Positions 1-5,977 of a stretch of DNA of 7,950 bases are shown here, piece after piece (position 1 is the first letter of the stretch; each line of letters begins with the position of its first letter). The notes below the pieces were generated by a model. That model did not search any database and was not told the origin of the DNA. It saw nothing but the letters and a program-made list of their open reading frames with translations. The stretch covers positions 1 through 7,950 of the forward strand of contig CAUBWQ010000033.1 of the NCBI GenBank assembly GCA_958439775.1, given 5' to 3'. The DNA is from an uncultured Collinsella sp. GTDB taxonomy: Bacteria; Actinomycetota; Coriobacteriia; Coriobacteriales; Coriobacteriaceae. A program made the position numbers and the translations under genes.

Positions 1-28
1 GTAAATCTGCTTCGTTTCTTGTAGCCAT
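1..28 (-). CDS. Possible 5' end of a divergent gene (partial, speculative)
   Basis: Reading the minus strand from 28 down to the window edge gives an open frame beginning MATRNEADL. A GGTGGG stretch lies 7 nt before its ATG and could be a weak ribosome binding site. Nine codons are too few to identify a product. The reading is supported only by the absence of any plus-strand gene here and by the promoter-like, palindrome-containing spacer of about 160 bp up to nadE, which would suit a divergent pair. The next sequence upstream of the window would settle it. Confidence 0.22.
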
Positions 29-93
29 CAGGGTACCCACCAGATGTGAATCGTACGTGACATTTAACAGATACCATCAACTCATCAATTGCT

Positions 94-106
94 CACCAAG
101 TTGGTG
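94..106. promoter_or_regulatory. Palindrome upstream of nadE, candidate operator
   Basis: CACCAAGTTGGTG is a perfect 6-bp inverted repeat around a single central G. Its centre is about 34 bp upstream of the nadE -10 box and about 70 bp from a possible divergent start. The position suits a transcription factor site. No regulator can be named from the sequence alone. Confidence 0.35.
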
Positions 107-133
107 GGATGCGGTTCCACCCGGCGGTTGAAC

Positions 134-139
134 TACAAT
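134..139 (+). promoter_or_regulatory. Putative -10 box of nadE (TACAAT)
   Basis: TACAAT matches the sigma-A -10 consensus at five of six positions and lies 48 bp before the chosen nadE start. No good -35 element is seen at 16-18 bp spacing (GCGGTT at 111-116 is poor). The same TACAAT box recurs after ldh at 4626. The call rests on this one hexamer and its position. Confidence 0.4.
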
Positions 140-187
140 AGGACTTGCTAATTGTTGTGAATGGCGTCTACGCACGGGAGCATTCTT

Positions 188-2167
188 ATGAATCTTCACC
201 TTTCTCAGTCTGATGGCTTTTTGCGTGTGGCGGCGGCGTCGCCGCAGATTCGCGTGGCCGATGTCGAGGGCAATGCCGAGGTTGCGCTGGCGGCTGTTCG
301 CGATGCTGCCGGGCGTGGCGTTCGCGCGTTGGTGTTGCCCGAGCTTAATCTGACTGGCTATACCGCGGCCGATCTGTTCCATAATCGCACACTGCTGCAT
401 GCCTGCGAGGCTGCTCTGGTGCATATCCTCGATGAAACCCGTGAGCTGCCGATCGTCTTTACCATCGGTCTTCCCGTTGCGGTTGCCGAGAATATCTACA
501 ACTGTGCCGCCGTGTGCTGCGCGGGCGAGCTTTTGGGCCTCACGGCCAAGAAGTATCTGCCCAACTATGGCGAGTTCTATGAGCGTCGCTGGTTTGCTCC
601 GTCGCCTGCGGATCCCGTGTGGGTTGAATTTGCCGGTCAGGGTCCGGTTCCGCTGGGTTCGGGGCTTGTCTACCGCTGCTGTGATGAGGGTGCCGAGGAT
701 ATGGTGCTGGGCGTTGAAGTCTGCGAGGACCTGTGGGTGCCGGCGCCCCCTTCGACCGAGATGGCGCTTGCCGGTGCGACGGTGATTCTCAACCCGTCGG
801 CCTCGGACGAGATTATCGGTAAGGCAGATTACCGCCGCAGCCTTATCTCCAATCAGAGCGCGCGCCTGTACTGCGCCTATGCCTACGCGGACGCGAGCGA
901 GGGAGAATCCACGACCGACATGGTCTTTGCGGGCGAGAACCTTATCTACGAAAACGGCTCCAAGCTCGCCGCGACCAAACTGCTTACCTGCGATATGGCC
1001 ATCGCCGATGTCGATCTTGACCGTCTGGTTGCCGAGCGCCGTCGCTCGACGACGTGGACGCGCGCGGACGATGCGCCGGAGGCCACGACCGTTGAATTTT
1101 CGTTTGAGGGCGTGCTGGCCGAAGAACCTGTCCTGCGCGATGCCTGCGATATCGACCGCGTTTTCCCGCGCGCGCCCTTTGTGCCGGCCGACCACGGCGA
1201 CTTGGCCGAGCGCTGCGAGACGATCCTCGATCTGCAGACCGCCGGCCTCAAGACCCGCCTTGCCCATACGGGCACCAAGGCGGCCGTCATCGGCCTTTCG
1301 GGCGGCCTCGATTCCACGCTGGCGCTCCTCGTGACCGTGCGTGCGTTCGACGCCTTGGGCCTGCCGCGCACCGGTATCACGGCCGTGTCCATGCCCGGCT
1401 TTGGCACGACGCACCGCACTAAGTCCAATGCCGAGTCGCTCGCTCGTGACTTGGGTGTGAGCTTCCGCGAGGTCTCAATCCATGCTGCCGTGGAACAGCA
1501 CTTTAAGGATATCGAGCATGATCCGGCCGTGCAGGACGTGACCTACGAGAACAGCCAGGCGCGCGGGCGTACGCAGATTCTGATGGATCTGGCCAACCAG
1601 GCTGGCGGTTTTGTCATCGGCACGGGCGACCTGTCGGAGCTGGCGCTCGGCTGGGCTACCTATAACGGCGACCACATGAGCATGTACGCCGTCAACGCGA
1701 GCGTGCCTAAGACGCTTGTGCGCCATCTGGTGCGCTATGCGGCCGATGTGTTTGGCGGGCGTATTGCCGAGACGCTGCTCGACATCCTCGATACGCCGGT
1801 GTCCCCCGAGCTTCTGCCGCCCACGGGCGACGGCGAGATTGCGCAGAAGACCGAGGATTTGGTGGGCCCGTATGAGCTGCACGACTTCTTCCTCTACTAC
1901 CTGCTGCGTTTTGGCTTTGAGCCGGGCAAGATCTACCGCATGGCGCTCAAGAGCTTCGAGGGCGTCTACGACGCCAAAACCGTCGACACGTGGCTACGTA
2001 CGTTCAACCGTCGTTTCTTTGCCCAGCAGTTTAAGCGCAGCTGCCTGCCCGATGGTCCCAAGGTGGGTTCGGTGACGCTCAGCCCGCGCGGCGATTGGCG
2101 TATGCCGAGTGACGCTAGCTCGCGTCTGTGGCTTGCGCAGATCGACGCGCTCAATCCAGTTGACTAA
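188..2167 (+). CDS. nadE: Glutamine-dependent NAD(+) synthetase
   Basis: This 659-residue enzyme makes NAD from nicotinic acid adenine dinucleotide, ATP and glutamine in the cytoplasm, the last step of NAD synthesis. The N-terminal nitrilase-type glutaminase domain (about residues 15-290) shows the Glu-Lys-Cys triad: Glu52 in LPELNLTGY, Lys121 in LTAKKYLPNYGEFYE and Cys179 in GVEVCEDLW. Glu52 and Lys121 have the same numbers as in the Mycobacterium tuberculosis enzyme. The C-terminal ammonia-dependent synthetase domain carries the ATP pyrophosphatase loop SGGLDS (371-376) and the motif TGDLSELALGWATYNGDHMS. Length is normal for the two-domain family (about 640-680). I chose ATG 188 over the in-frame ATG at 161 because GGGAG sits 7 nt before 188 and the family homology begins just after it. 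A strong hairpin follows the gene at 2236. Confidence 0.96.
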   Translation: MNLHLSQSDGFLRVAAASPQIRVADVEGNAEVALAAVRDAAGRGVRALVLPELNLTGYTAADLFHNRTLLHACEAALVHILDETRELPIVFTIGLPVAVAENIYNCAAVCCAGELLGLTAKKYLPNYGEFYERRWFAPSPADPVWVEFAGQGPVPLGSGLVYRCCDEGAEDMVLGVEVCEDLWVPAPPSTEMALAGATVILNPSASDEIIGKADYRRSLISNQSARLYCAYAYADASEGESTTDMVFAGENLIYENGSKLAATKLLTCDMAIADVDLDRLVAERRRSTTWTRADDAPEATTVEFSFEGVLAEEPVLRDACDIDRVFPRAPFVPADHGDLAERCETILDLQTAGLKTRLAHTGTKAAVIGLSGGLDSTLALLVTVRAFDALGLPRTGITAVSMPGFGTTHRTKSNAESLARDLGVSFREVSIHAAVEQHFKDIEHDPAVQDVTYENSQARGRTQILMDLANQAGGFVIGTGDLSELALGWATYNGDHMSMYAVNASVPKTLVRHLVRYAADVFGGRIAETLLDILDTPVSPELLPPTGDGEIAQKTEDLVGPYELHDFFLYYLLRFGFEPGKIYRMALKSFEGVYDAKTVDTWLRTFNRRFFAQQFKRSCLPDGPKVGSVTLSPRGDWRMPSDASSRLWLAQIDALNPVD

Positions 2168-2195
2168 GGTTGGCTAAATTGAACCAATACGGGGG

Positions 2196-2224
2196 TTGCA
2201 AGCGTTACACTTTTGCAATCTGAT
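2196..2224 (+). promoter_or_regulatory. Possible promoter for the aminotransferase gene, with repeated TTGCAA
   Basis: TTGCAA (2196-2201) could act as a -35 element with TCTGAT (2219-2224) as -10 at 17-bp spacing. An alternative -10 is TACACT at 2206-2211. A second TTGCAA lies at 2213-2218; TTGCAA is its own reverse complement, so the pair also forms a possible two-site operator. Only 18 bp separate the following terminator from the aminotransferase ATG, so any dedicated promoter has to lie in about 2168-2235 or farther upstream. Confidence 0.3.
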
Positions 2225-2235
2225 GGCCCGTATCG

Positions 2236-2267
2236 CGCGGCGCTCTTGTCGGAGCGCCGCGTTTTTT
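2236..2267 (+). terminator. Strong intrinsic terminator after nadE, possible attenuator
   Basis: CGCGGCGCTC (2236-2245) pairs perfectly with GAGCGCCGCG (2252-2261) around the loop TTGTCG and is followed by six T residues. This is a textbook rho-independent terminator for nadE. It ends 18 bp before the next start codon, and the ribosome binding site follows within 6 bp. It therefore lies inside the leader of any transcript reaching the aminotransferase gene and could act as an attenuator. Confidence 0.85.
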
Positions 2268-2285
2268 ATATCGAAAGGTGGCACC

Positions 2286-3449
2286 ATGCAGGCATCGCAG
2301 CGTCTCGACCGCTTTGGCGCGGAGGTCTTCGCCTCGCTCAACAACAAGCTTCTCGCGCTGAAGGCTCAGGGCAAGACCATTTACAACATGAGCGTGGGCA
2401 CGCCCGACTTTAAGCCGTACGACCATGTGGTCGAGGCGCTCACGCAGGCAGCCCAAGATCCCGAGATGTGGAAGTATGCCCTGCGCGACCTGCCCGAACT
2501 CAAGCAGGCCGTGTGCGGTTACTATGAGCGTCGCTTTGGCGTTTCGGGCATTACGCCGTCTATGGTGCAGTCGTGCAACGGCACGCAGGAGGGGGTGGGC
2601 CATTTGGGCCTTGCCCTGCTCGATCCGGGTGACACCATTTTGGTTCCCGATCCGTGCTACCCGGTCTTTGAGGCGGGTGCCAAGATCGCCGATGCCAAGC
2701 TCGAATACTATCCGCTGGTTGCCGAGCACGATTACCTGCCCTATGTGGCGGGTATCGATCCCGAGGTTGCCGATCGTGCCAAGTACATGATCGTGTCGCT
2801 GCCCGCGAACCCGGTCGGCTCGGTGGGCACGCCCGAGGTCTACGAGGAGATTATCGCCTTTGCCCGCGAGCATGATCTGTTGATCGTCCATGATAACGCG
2901 TACTCCGACATCGTGTTTGACGGCGAGCCCGGCGGCAGCTTCTTGCAGTATCCCGGCGCGCTCGAGGTGGGCGTTGAGTTCTTCTCGCTCTCCAAGTCGT
3001 TTAACGTCACCGGTGCCCGCATCGGCTTTTTGGTCGGTCGCGAGGATGTGGTCTCTGCCTTTGCCAAGCTGCGCGGCCAGATCGACTTTGGTATGTTCTT
3101 CCCGATTCAGAAGGCCGCCATCGCGTGCCTGAACGGTCCGCGCGATGAGGTCGAGGCGCAGCGTCTGAAGTACCAGGAACGCCGCGATGCCCTGTGCGAC
3201 GGTCTTGAGGGCCTGGGCTGGGAGCGTCCCAACGCGCATGGCTCTATGTTTGTGTGGGCCAAGCTTCCCGGTGGTCGCACCGATTCCATGGCGTTTTGCG
3301 AGGAGCTTATGGAGAAGGCCGGCGTTGTGGTGACGCCGGGCGCGAGCTTTGGCCCTTCGGGCGAGGGGCACGTGCGTATGGCACTGGTCCTGCCGCCCGA
3401 TCAGATCGCTTTGGCTGTCGAGGCCATTCGCGAGGCGGGCCTGTATTAG
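2286..3449 (+). CDS. Class I/II pyridoxal-phosphate aminotransferase (diaminopimelate aminotransferase-like)
   Basis: This 387-residue cytosolic fold-type I aminotransferase shows the family landmarks. Lys237 in SLSKSFNVTGARIGF forms the Schiff base with PLP. Asn175, Asp203 (HDNAYSD) and Tyr206 are positioned to hold the cofactor. Arg245 contacts its phosphate. Arg364 in HVRMAL should bind the substrate carboxylate. The usual NPTG motif reads NPVG. The overall pattern resembles the LL-diaminopimelate/aspartate/alanine aminotransferase group, but substrate cannot be fixed by eye. A role as N-acetyl-LL-diaminopimelate aminotransferase serving the DapH pathway is possible, since dapH lies about 4 kb away on the other strand. 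ATG 2286 is chosen because GAAAGGTGG ends about 4 nt before it. The longer frame starting at 2196 would read through the terminator hairpin. No clear intrinsic terminator directly follows the gene. Confidence 0.9.
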   Translation: MQASQRLDRFGAEVFASLNNKLLALKAQGKTIYNMSVGTPDFKPYDHVVEALTQAAQDPEMWKYALRDLPELKQAVCGYYERRFGVSGITPSMVQSCNGTQEGVGHLGLALLDPGDTILVPDPCYPVFEAGAKIADAKLEYYPLVAEHDYLPYVAGIDPEVADRAKYMIVSLPANPVGSVGTPEVYEEIIAFAREHDLLIVHDNAYSDIVFDGEPGGSFLQYPGALEVGVEFFSLSKSFNVTGARIGFLVGREDVVSAFAKLRGQIDFGMFFPIQKAAIACLNGPRDEVEAQRLKYQERRDALCDGLEGLGWERPNAHGSMFVWAKLPGGRTDSMAFCEELMEKAGVVVTPGASFGPSGEGHVRMALVLPPDQIALAVEAIREAGLY

Positions 3450-3475
3450 AAACCTATTTCGACTCGTCAATAGCT

Positions 3476-3512
3476 CGAAACCGATTTCGTGCAGTTATTT
3501 TACGAATACTGC
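3476..3512. repeat. AT-rich intergenic region with small inverted repeats upstream of ldh
   Basis: The 201-bp gap between the aminotransferase gene and ldh is clearly more AT-rich than the flanking genes. It holds CGAAA-CCGA-TTTCG (3476-3489), then a GCAGT(T)ATT / AATACTGC stem with one bulged T (3491-3512). ATTTCG occurs three times, at 3456, 3484 and 3518. These may be regulator sites for ldh or a weak terminator of the upstream gene. No T-tract follows the stems, and no match to the Rex consensus TTGTGA-N6-TCACAA was seen. Confidence 0.35.
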
Positions 3513-3555
3513 AAACAATTTCGGTAAACGGTCGATTTTTGGCTGCGAATAGGAG

Positions 3556-3561
3556 CATAAT
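3556..3561 (+). promoter_or_regulatory. Putative -10 box of ldh (CATAAT)
   Basis: CATAAT matches the -10 consensus at five of six positions and stands at the end of the AT-rich gap, 90 bp before the ldh start. TCGATT at 3532-3537 is a weak -35 at 18-bp spacing. A transcript from here would carry a leader of about 80 nt containing the hairpin at 3594-3624. Confidence 0.4.
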
Positions 3562-3593
3562 CAAAGTCCCGATTGGATGTATTGGGATTACGG

Positions 3594-3627
3594 CAAGCCG
3601 CTCGGGTCGTTCCCGGGCGGCTTGTTT
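3594..3627 (+). terminator. GC-rich hairpin in the ldh leader, terminator-like
   Basis: CAAGCCGCTCGGG (3594-3606) pairs with CCCGGGCGGCTTG (3612-3624) as 13 bp with one G-U pair around TCGTT. Only TTT follows before GTGGAGAG, so termination would be weak. The hairpin ends 26 bp before the ldh ATG and just before the GGGAG ribosome binding site. It may end read-through from the aminotransferase gene, attenuate ldh, or stabilise the ldh messenger. Confidence 0.5.
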
Positions 3628-3650
3628 GTGGAGAGAGATGGGAGTTTCTA

Positions 3651-4601
3651 ATGGTTAACGAGAAGAAGGTCGCTATTGTCGGCTGCGGTTTCGTCGGTTC
3701 GTCTTCGGCGTTCGCACTGATGCAGAGTGGTCTGTTCTCCGAGATGGTCCTCATCGACGTGGACAAAAACCGTGCCGAGGGTGAGGCCCTGGATATCGCG
3801 CACGGCATGACGTTTGCCGAGCCGATGAAGATCTACGCCGGCGATTATTCCGATGTCGCCGACGCCGCCATGATCGTCGTCACCGCTGGCGCTGCCCAGA
3901 AGCCCGGTGAGACCCGCCTGGACCTGGTCAACAAGAACGTAAACATCTTTAAGTCTATTATCCCCGAGATTAAGAAGTCCGGCTTCGACGGCATTCTGCG
4001 AATCGTCTCCAACCCGGGTGATGTTCTGACCTACGCTGCCATCAAGATGTCCGGCCTGCGCGAGGGCCATGTCATCGGCTCCGGTACCGTGCTCGACACC
4101 GGCCGTCTGCAGCAGATGCTTGGTGCCCACGTCGAGGTTGACCCGCGCGATGTCCAGGCCTATGTCATGGGTGAGCACGGCGACTCCGAGTTTGTCGCTT
4201 GGTCCAGCGCCCAGGTTGCCGGCGTGCCGCTGAACACCTTCTGCGAGCTTCACGGTCATCTGGAGCATGAGACCGCCGAGAAGCGCATCGCCGAGGACGT
4301 TAAGAACTCCGCCTACACCATCATCGAGAAGAAGCACGCCACCTACTACGGCGTCGCCATGGCCGTTAAGCGCATCTGCACCGCTGTTATGCGTGATGAG
4401 CAGACCGTTCTGCCCGTTTCCTCGCTCATGGTGGGCGAGTATGGCCTGTCCGATCTGGCCATCTCCATGCCGACGGTCGTTGGCCGCGACGGCGTCGTCT
4501 CCCGCGTCCCCGTGCCGCTGAACGATGACGAGCAGCATGAGCTCACCGCCTCCGCCAAGGCCCTCAAGGACATCATCGACAGCGTCGACTTCTCCTGCTA
4601 A
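3651..4601 (+). CDS. ldh: L-lactate dehydrogenase
   Basis: This 316-residue cytosolic enzyme reduces pyruvate to L-lactate with NADH, recycling NAD during fermentation. The Rossmann loop GCGFVGS (11-17) and the NAD-binding Asp36 in LIDVD lie at the N terminus. Gln83 in AAQKPGETRLD marks lactate and not malate specificity (malate dehydrogenases have Arg there). Arg89, Asp149, Arg152, His176 (GEHGDSE) and Thr231 are the expected catalytic and substrate residues, and Asn121 is kept. Two points are odd. The conserved NPVD motif reads NPGD (121-124). The residues corresponding to Arg173 and His188 of FBP-activated bacterial enzymes are Gln154 and Gln169, so the usual fructose-1,6-bisphosphate site is probably absent. 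ATG 3651 has GGGAG 6 nt upstream; the in-frame ATG at 3573 lies before the leader hairpin and would add unrelated residues. A terminator follows at 4635. Confidence 0.96.
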   Translation: MVNEKKVAIVGCGFVGSSSAFALMQSGLFSEMVLIDVDKNRAEGEALDIAHGMTFAEPMKIYAGDYSDVADAAMIVVTAGAAQKPGETRLDLVNKNVNIFKSIIPEIKKSGFDGILRIVSNPGDVLTYAAIKMSGLREGHVIGSGTVLDTGRLQQMLGAHVEVDPRDVQAYVMGEHGDSEFVAWSSAQVAGVPLNTFCELHGHLEHETAEKRIAEDVKNSAYTIIEKKHATYYGVAMAVKRICTAVMRDEQTVLPVSSLMVGEYGLSDLAISMPTVVGRDGVVSRVPVPLNDDEQHELTASAKALKDIIDSVDFSC

Positions 4602-4625
4602 ATTCGGCTCGTTTGGGCAACAGGC

Positions 4626-4631
4626 TACAAT
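4626..4631 (+). promoter_or_regulatory. TACAAT -10-like box overlapping the ldh terminator region
   Basis: TACAAT lies 25 bp after the ldh stop, with TTCGGC (4603-4608) as a poor -35 at 17-bp spacing. A start 7 nt downstream would fall near 4638, inside the left arm of the terminator at 4635-4668. A promoter here could serve the DUF2974 gene at 4730 while its own transcripts lack part of the hairpin. Confidence 0.35.
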
Positions 4632-4634
4632 GAA

Positions 4635-4668
4635 AGGTGTCCGGGCCACACGGTCCGGGCGCCTTTTT
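4635..4668 (+). terminator. Intrinsic terminator after ldh
   Basis: AGGTGTCCGGGCC (4635-4647) pairs with GGTCCGGGCGCCT (4652-4664) as 13 bp including three G-U pairs, loop ACAC, followed by four further T residues. The A residues just before the stem can extend it by pairing with the T-tract. It lies 33 bp beyond the ldh stop codon and is the natural end of that transcript. Confidence 0.82.
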
Positions 4669-4677
4669 AGTGCGAGG

Positions 4678-4699
4678 GGGGTCAGGTTACTTTGCACCA
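4678..4699 (+). repeat. Left arm of inverted repeat flanking the DUF2974 gene
   Basis: The 22 bases from GGGGTCAGG to TTTGCACCA match the reverse complement of 5871-5892 at 20 of 22 positions. The heptamer TGCACCA occurs twice in direct orientation here (4693-4699 and 4706-4712). GGGG at the start and CCCC at 4700-4703 could also pair locally. The arrangement recalls dispersed REP-type repeats or ends of a small mobile cassette; which it is cannot be decided from one copy. Confidence 0.7.
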
Positions 4700-4729
4700 C
4701 CCCAATGCACCATAGTTGATGGGAGGGCC

Positions 4730-5866
4730 ATGTCGGATTCGCCTAATTTTTTGACCTATGCCCAGACGGCGTTTGATCCGTTTGAGGAACGGCCGTTCTG
4801 CGCGGTGGATAGCCTGGTCTTTGCGTGGTTGTCCTATTTGCGTTTGCCGGGTGATATGGCGGAGCTGACGAACTGGCAGGGCCTAGACGTACGCGAGCTG
4901 CTGCGCGCCGAGTGCTACCAAGACATGATTGGCGACCTGTGGGATCCGGAGGGGAGTCGTGCCCTGTTGGAGGCTGTGGCAGCAAGCCCTCGCTACCGTG
5001 GCGTTCGTGTTTGCGGCTATCGTAGCGTGAGTGATGCCGAGACAACGGAGCAGTTTGCGGCCATGACGTTCCGATTTCCGGCGGGGTTTAGCTATCTTGC
5101 CTTCCGGGGGACCGACAGCACGATTGTGGGCTGGAAAGAGGACTTTAACACGGCGTTCCGGTGTCCTGTGCCGGCCCAGGAATCCGCGGCGCGTTATGTA
5201 GACGAGGCGGCGGATGCGATTGACGGGCCGCTTTTGTGCGGAGGTCATTCCAAGGGTGGAAACCTTGCGGTGTACGGTGCGGCGATGTGCCCCGATGTCG
5301 CCCGTGAGCGAATCGAACGGGCGTATTCCCATGATGGTCCGGGCTTCGTCGAGGAGTTTCTGAGCGGCAACGCCTTCGCCGATCTATCCGGTCGAATCGA
5401 CAAGACGCTACCTCGGTCGTCGATCTTTGGCATGATGTTCGATGAGAGCACCGAGTTCAGCCTGCTTCAGCATAATCCCTTTAGCTGGGTGGTTGATGGT
5501 CGCGACTTCGTGTACTGTGAGCGCCTGTCCGCCGGTGCTCGATACGTTGATGGCTCCATTCGCGAGATGCTGCTTGCGGTGTCGCCTAACGAGCGCGAGC
5601 GTTTTGTAGATGCGTTTTTCTCGGTGCTTGAGGCTACGGGTGCTGAGCGGTTTGCGGATATCGCTGGGAATCTACGCGAGAGCCTGCCCGTGATGCTCCA
5701 GGCTGCGCAAGGCTTTGACAAGGATACGCGACGCTTTGTCTCGCAGACTATCGTTGCGATTCTTAAGTGTGCGCTTCTGCCCAAACGTCCCCAGATCGAC
5801 ATGCCCACTGCCGGCAAGAGCTTGGCAGAACAGCTCGAGGCTTGGCAGTCCGAGCTCCTGCGCTAA
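4730..5866 (+). CDS. Mbeg1-like (DUF2974) alpha/beta-hydrolase family protein
   Basis: This 378-residue protein resembles the Mbeg1-like/DUF2974 group, related to class 3 lipases. The nucleophile elbow GGHSKGGN puts the likely catalytic Ser at 174. YLAFRGTDSTIVGWKEDFN (122-140) matches the lipase-type oxyanion strand and loop. SHDGPGF (200-206) and LLQHNPFSW (245-253, His248) are candidates for the remaining triad residues. No signal peptide or clear membrane segment is seen, so it is probably cytoplasmic. The substrate is unknown; similarity to lipases does not prove lipase activity. ATG 4730 has GGGAGGG ending 2 nt before it, a strong but close ribosome binding site. A GTG start at 4637 would place coding sequence inside the ldh terminator and is unlikely. 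The gene stands alone between two arms of an inverted repeat. No U-tract terminator directly follows it. Confidence 0.85.
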   Translation: MSDSPNFLTYAQTAFDPFEERPFCAVDSLVFAWLSYLRLPGDMAELTNWQGLDVRELLRAECYQDMIGDLWDPEGSRALLEAVAASPRYRGVRVCGYRSVSDAETTEQFAAMTFRFPAGFSYLAFRGTDSTIVGWKEDFNTAFRCPVPAQESAARYVDEAADAIDGPLLCGGHSKGGNLAVYGAAMCPDVARERIERAYSHDGPGFVEEFLSGNAFADLSGRIDKTLPRSSIFGMMFDESTEFSLLQHNPFSWVVDGRDFVYCERLSAGARYVDGSIREMLLAVSPNERERFVDAFFSVLEATGAERFADIAGNLRESLPVMLQAAQGFDKDTRRFVSQTIVAILKCALLPKRPQIDMPTAGKSLAEQLEAWQSELLR

Positions 5867-5868
5867 CC

Positions 5869-5903
5869 ATTGGTGCAAAGCAACCTGTCCCCGATGCACC
5901 AAT
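5869..5903. repeat. Right arm of the flanking inverted repeat, itself a palindrome
   Basis: Starting 3 bp after the DUF2974 stop codon, ATTGGTGCA (5869-5877) and TGCACCAAT (5895-5903) form a perfect 9-bp inverted repeat around 17 nt. Positions 5871-5892 are the reverse complement of 4678-4699 with two mismatches. The hairpin might also end or protect the DUF2974 transcript, although only TCTTC follows. Confidence 0.7.
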
Positions 5904-5933
5904 CTTCGATGCGCCTGGGGCAGGATCGACCGC

Positions 5934-5939
5934 TATACT
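5934..5939 (+). promoter_or_regulatory. Putative -10 box of the ndpA-family gene (TATACT)
   Basis: TATACT matches the -10 consensus at five of six positions and stands 38 bp before the chosen ATG at 5978. No convincing -35 is visible at 16-18 bp spacing (GCGCCT at 5911-5916). Transcription would start near 5946 and give a leader of about 32 nt. Confidence 0.45.
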
Positions 5940-5977
5940 GGTTCGTGCCGAAATCGATCTAGAACGGAATGCCGTAT

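Noticed and set aside
161..187. Earlier ATG start for nadE
   Set aside because: No ribosome site is spaced for ATG 161, whereas GGGAG lies 7 nt before ATG 188 inside this extension.
77..1414. 445-codon open frame on the minus strand
   Set aside because: It lies antisense to nadE, whose frame has complete catalytic motifs. Its composition (many Arg, Gly, His) is typical of the antisense shadow of a GC-rich gene.
2205..3470. 421-codon open frame on the minus strand
   Set aside because: It is antisense to the whole aminotransferase gene and has no recognisable motif; an antisense shadow.
3450..3650. Redox repressor (Rex) operator upstream of ldh
   Set aside because: I looked for TTGTGA-N6-TCACAA or the actinobacterial TGTGAAC-type palindrome and found no acceptable match.
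3648..4700. 350-codon open frame on the minus strand
   Set aside because: It is antisense to ldh and runs through the ldh terminator; low-complexity Gly/Val/Asp-rich composition; an antisense shadow.
4637..4729. GTG start at 4637 extending the DUF2974 protein by 31 residues
   Set aside because: The extension would be encoded by the ldh terminator and the left repeat arm; ATG 4730 has a strong ribosome site.
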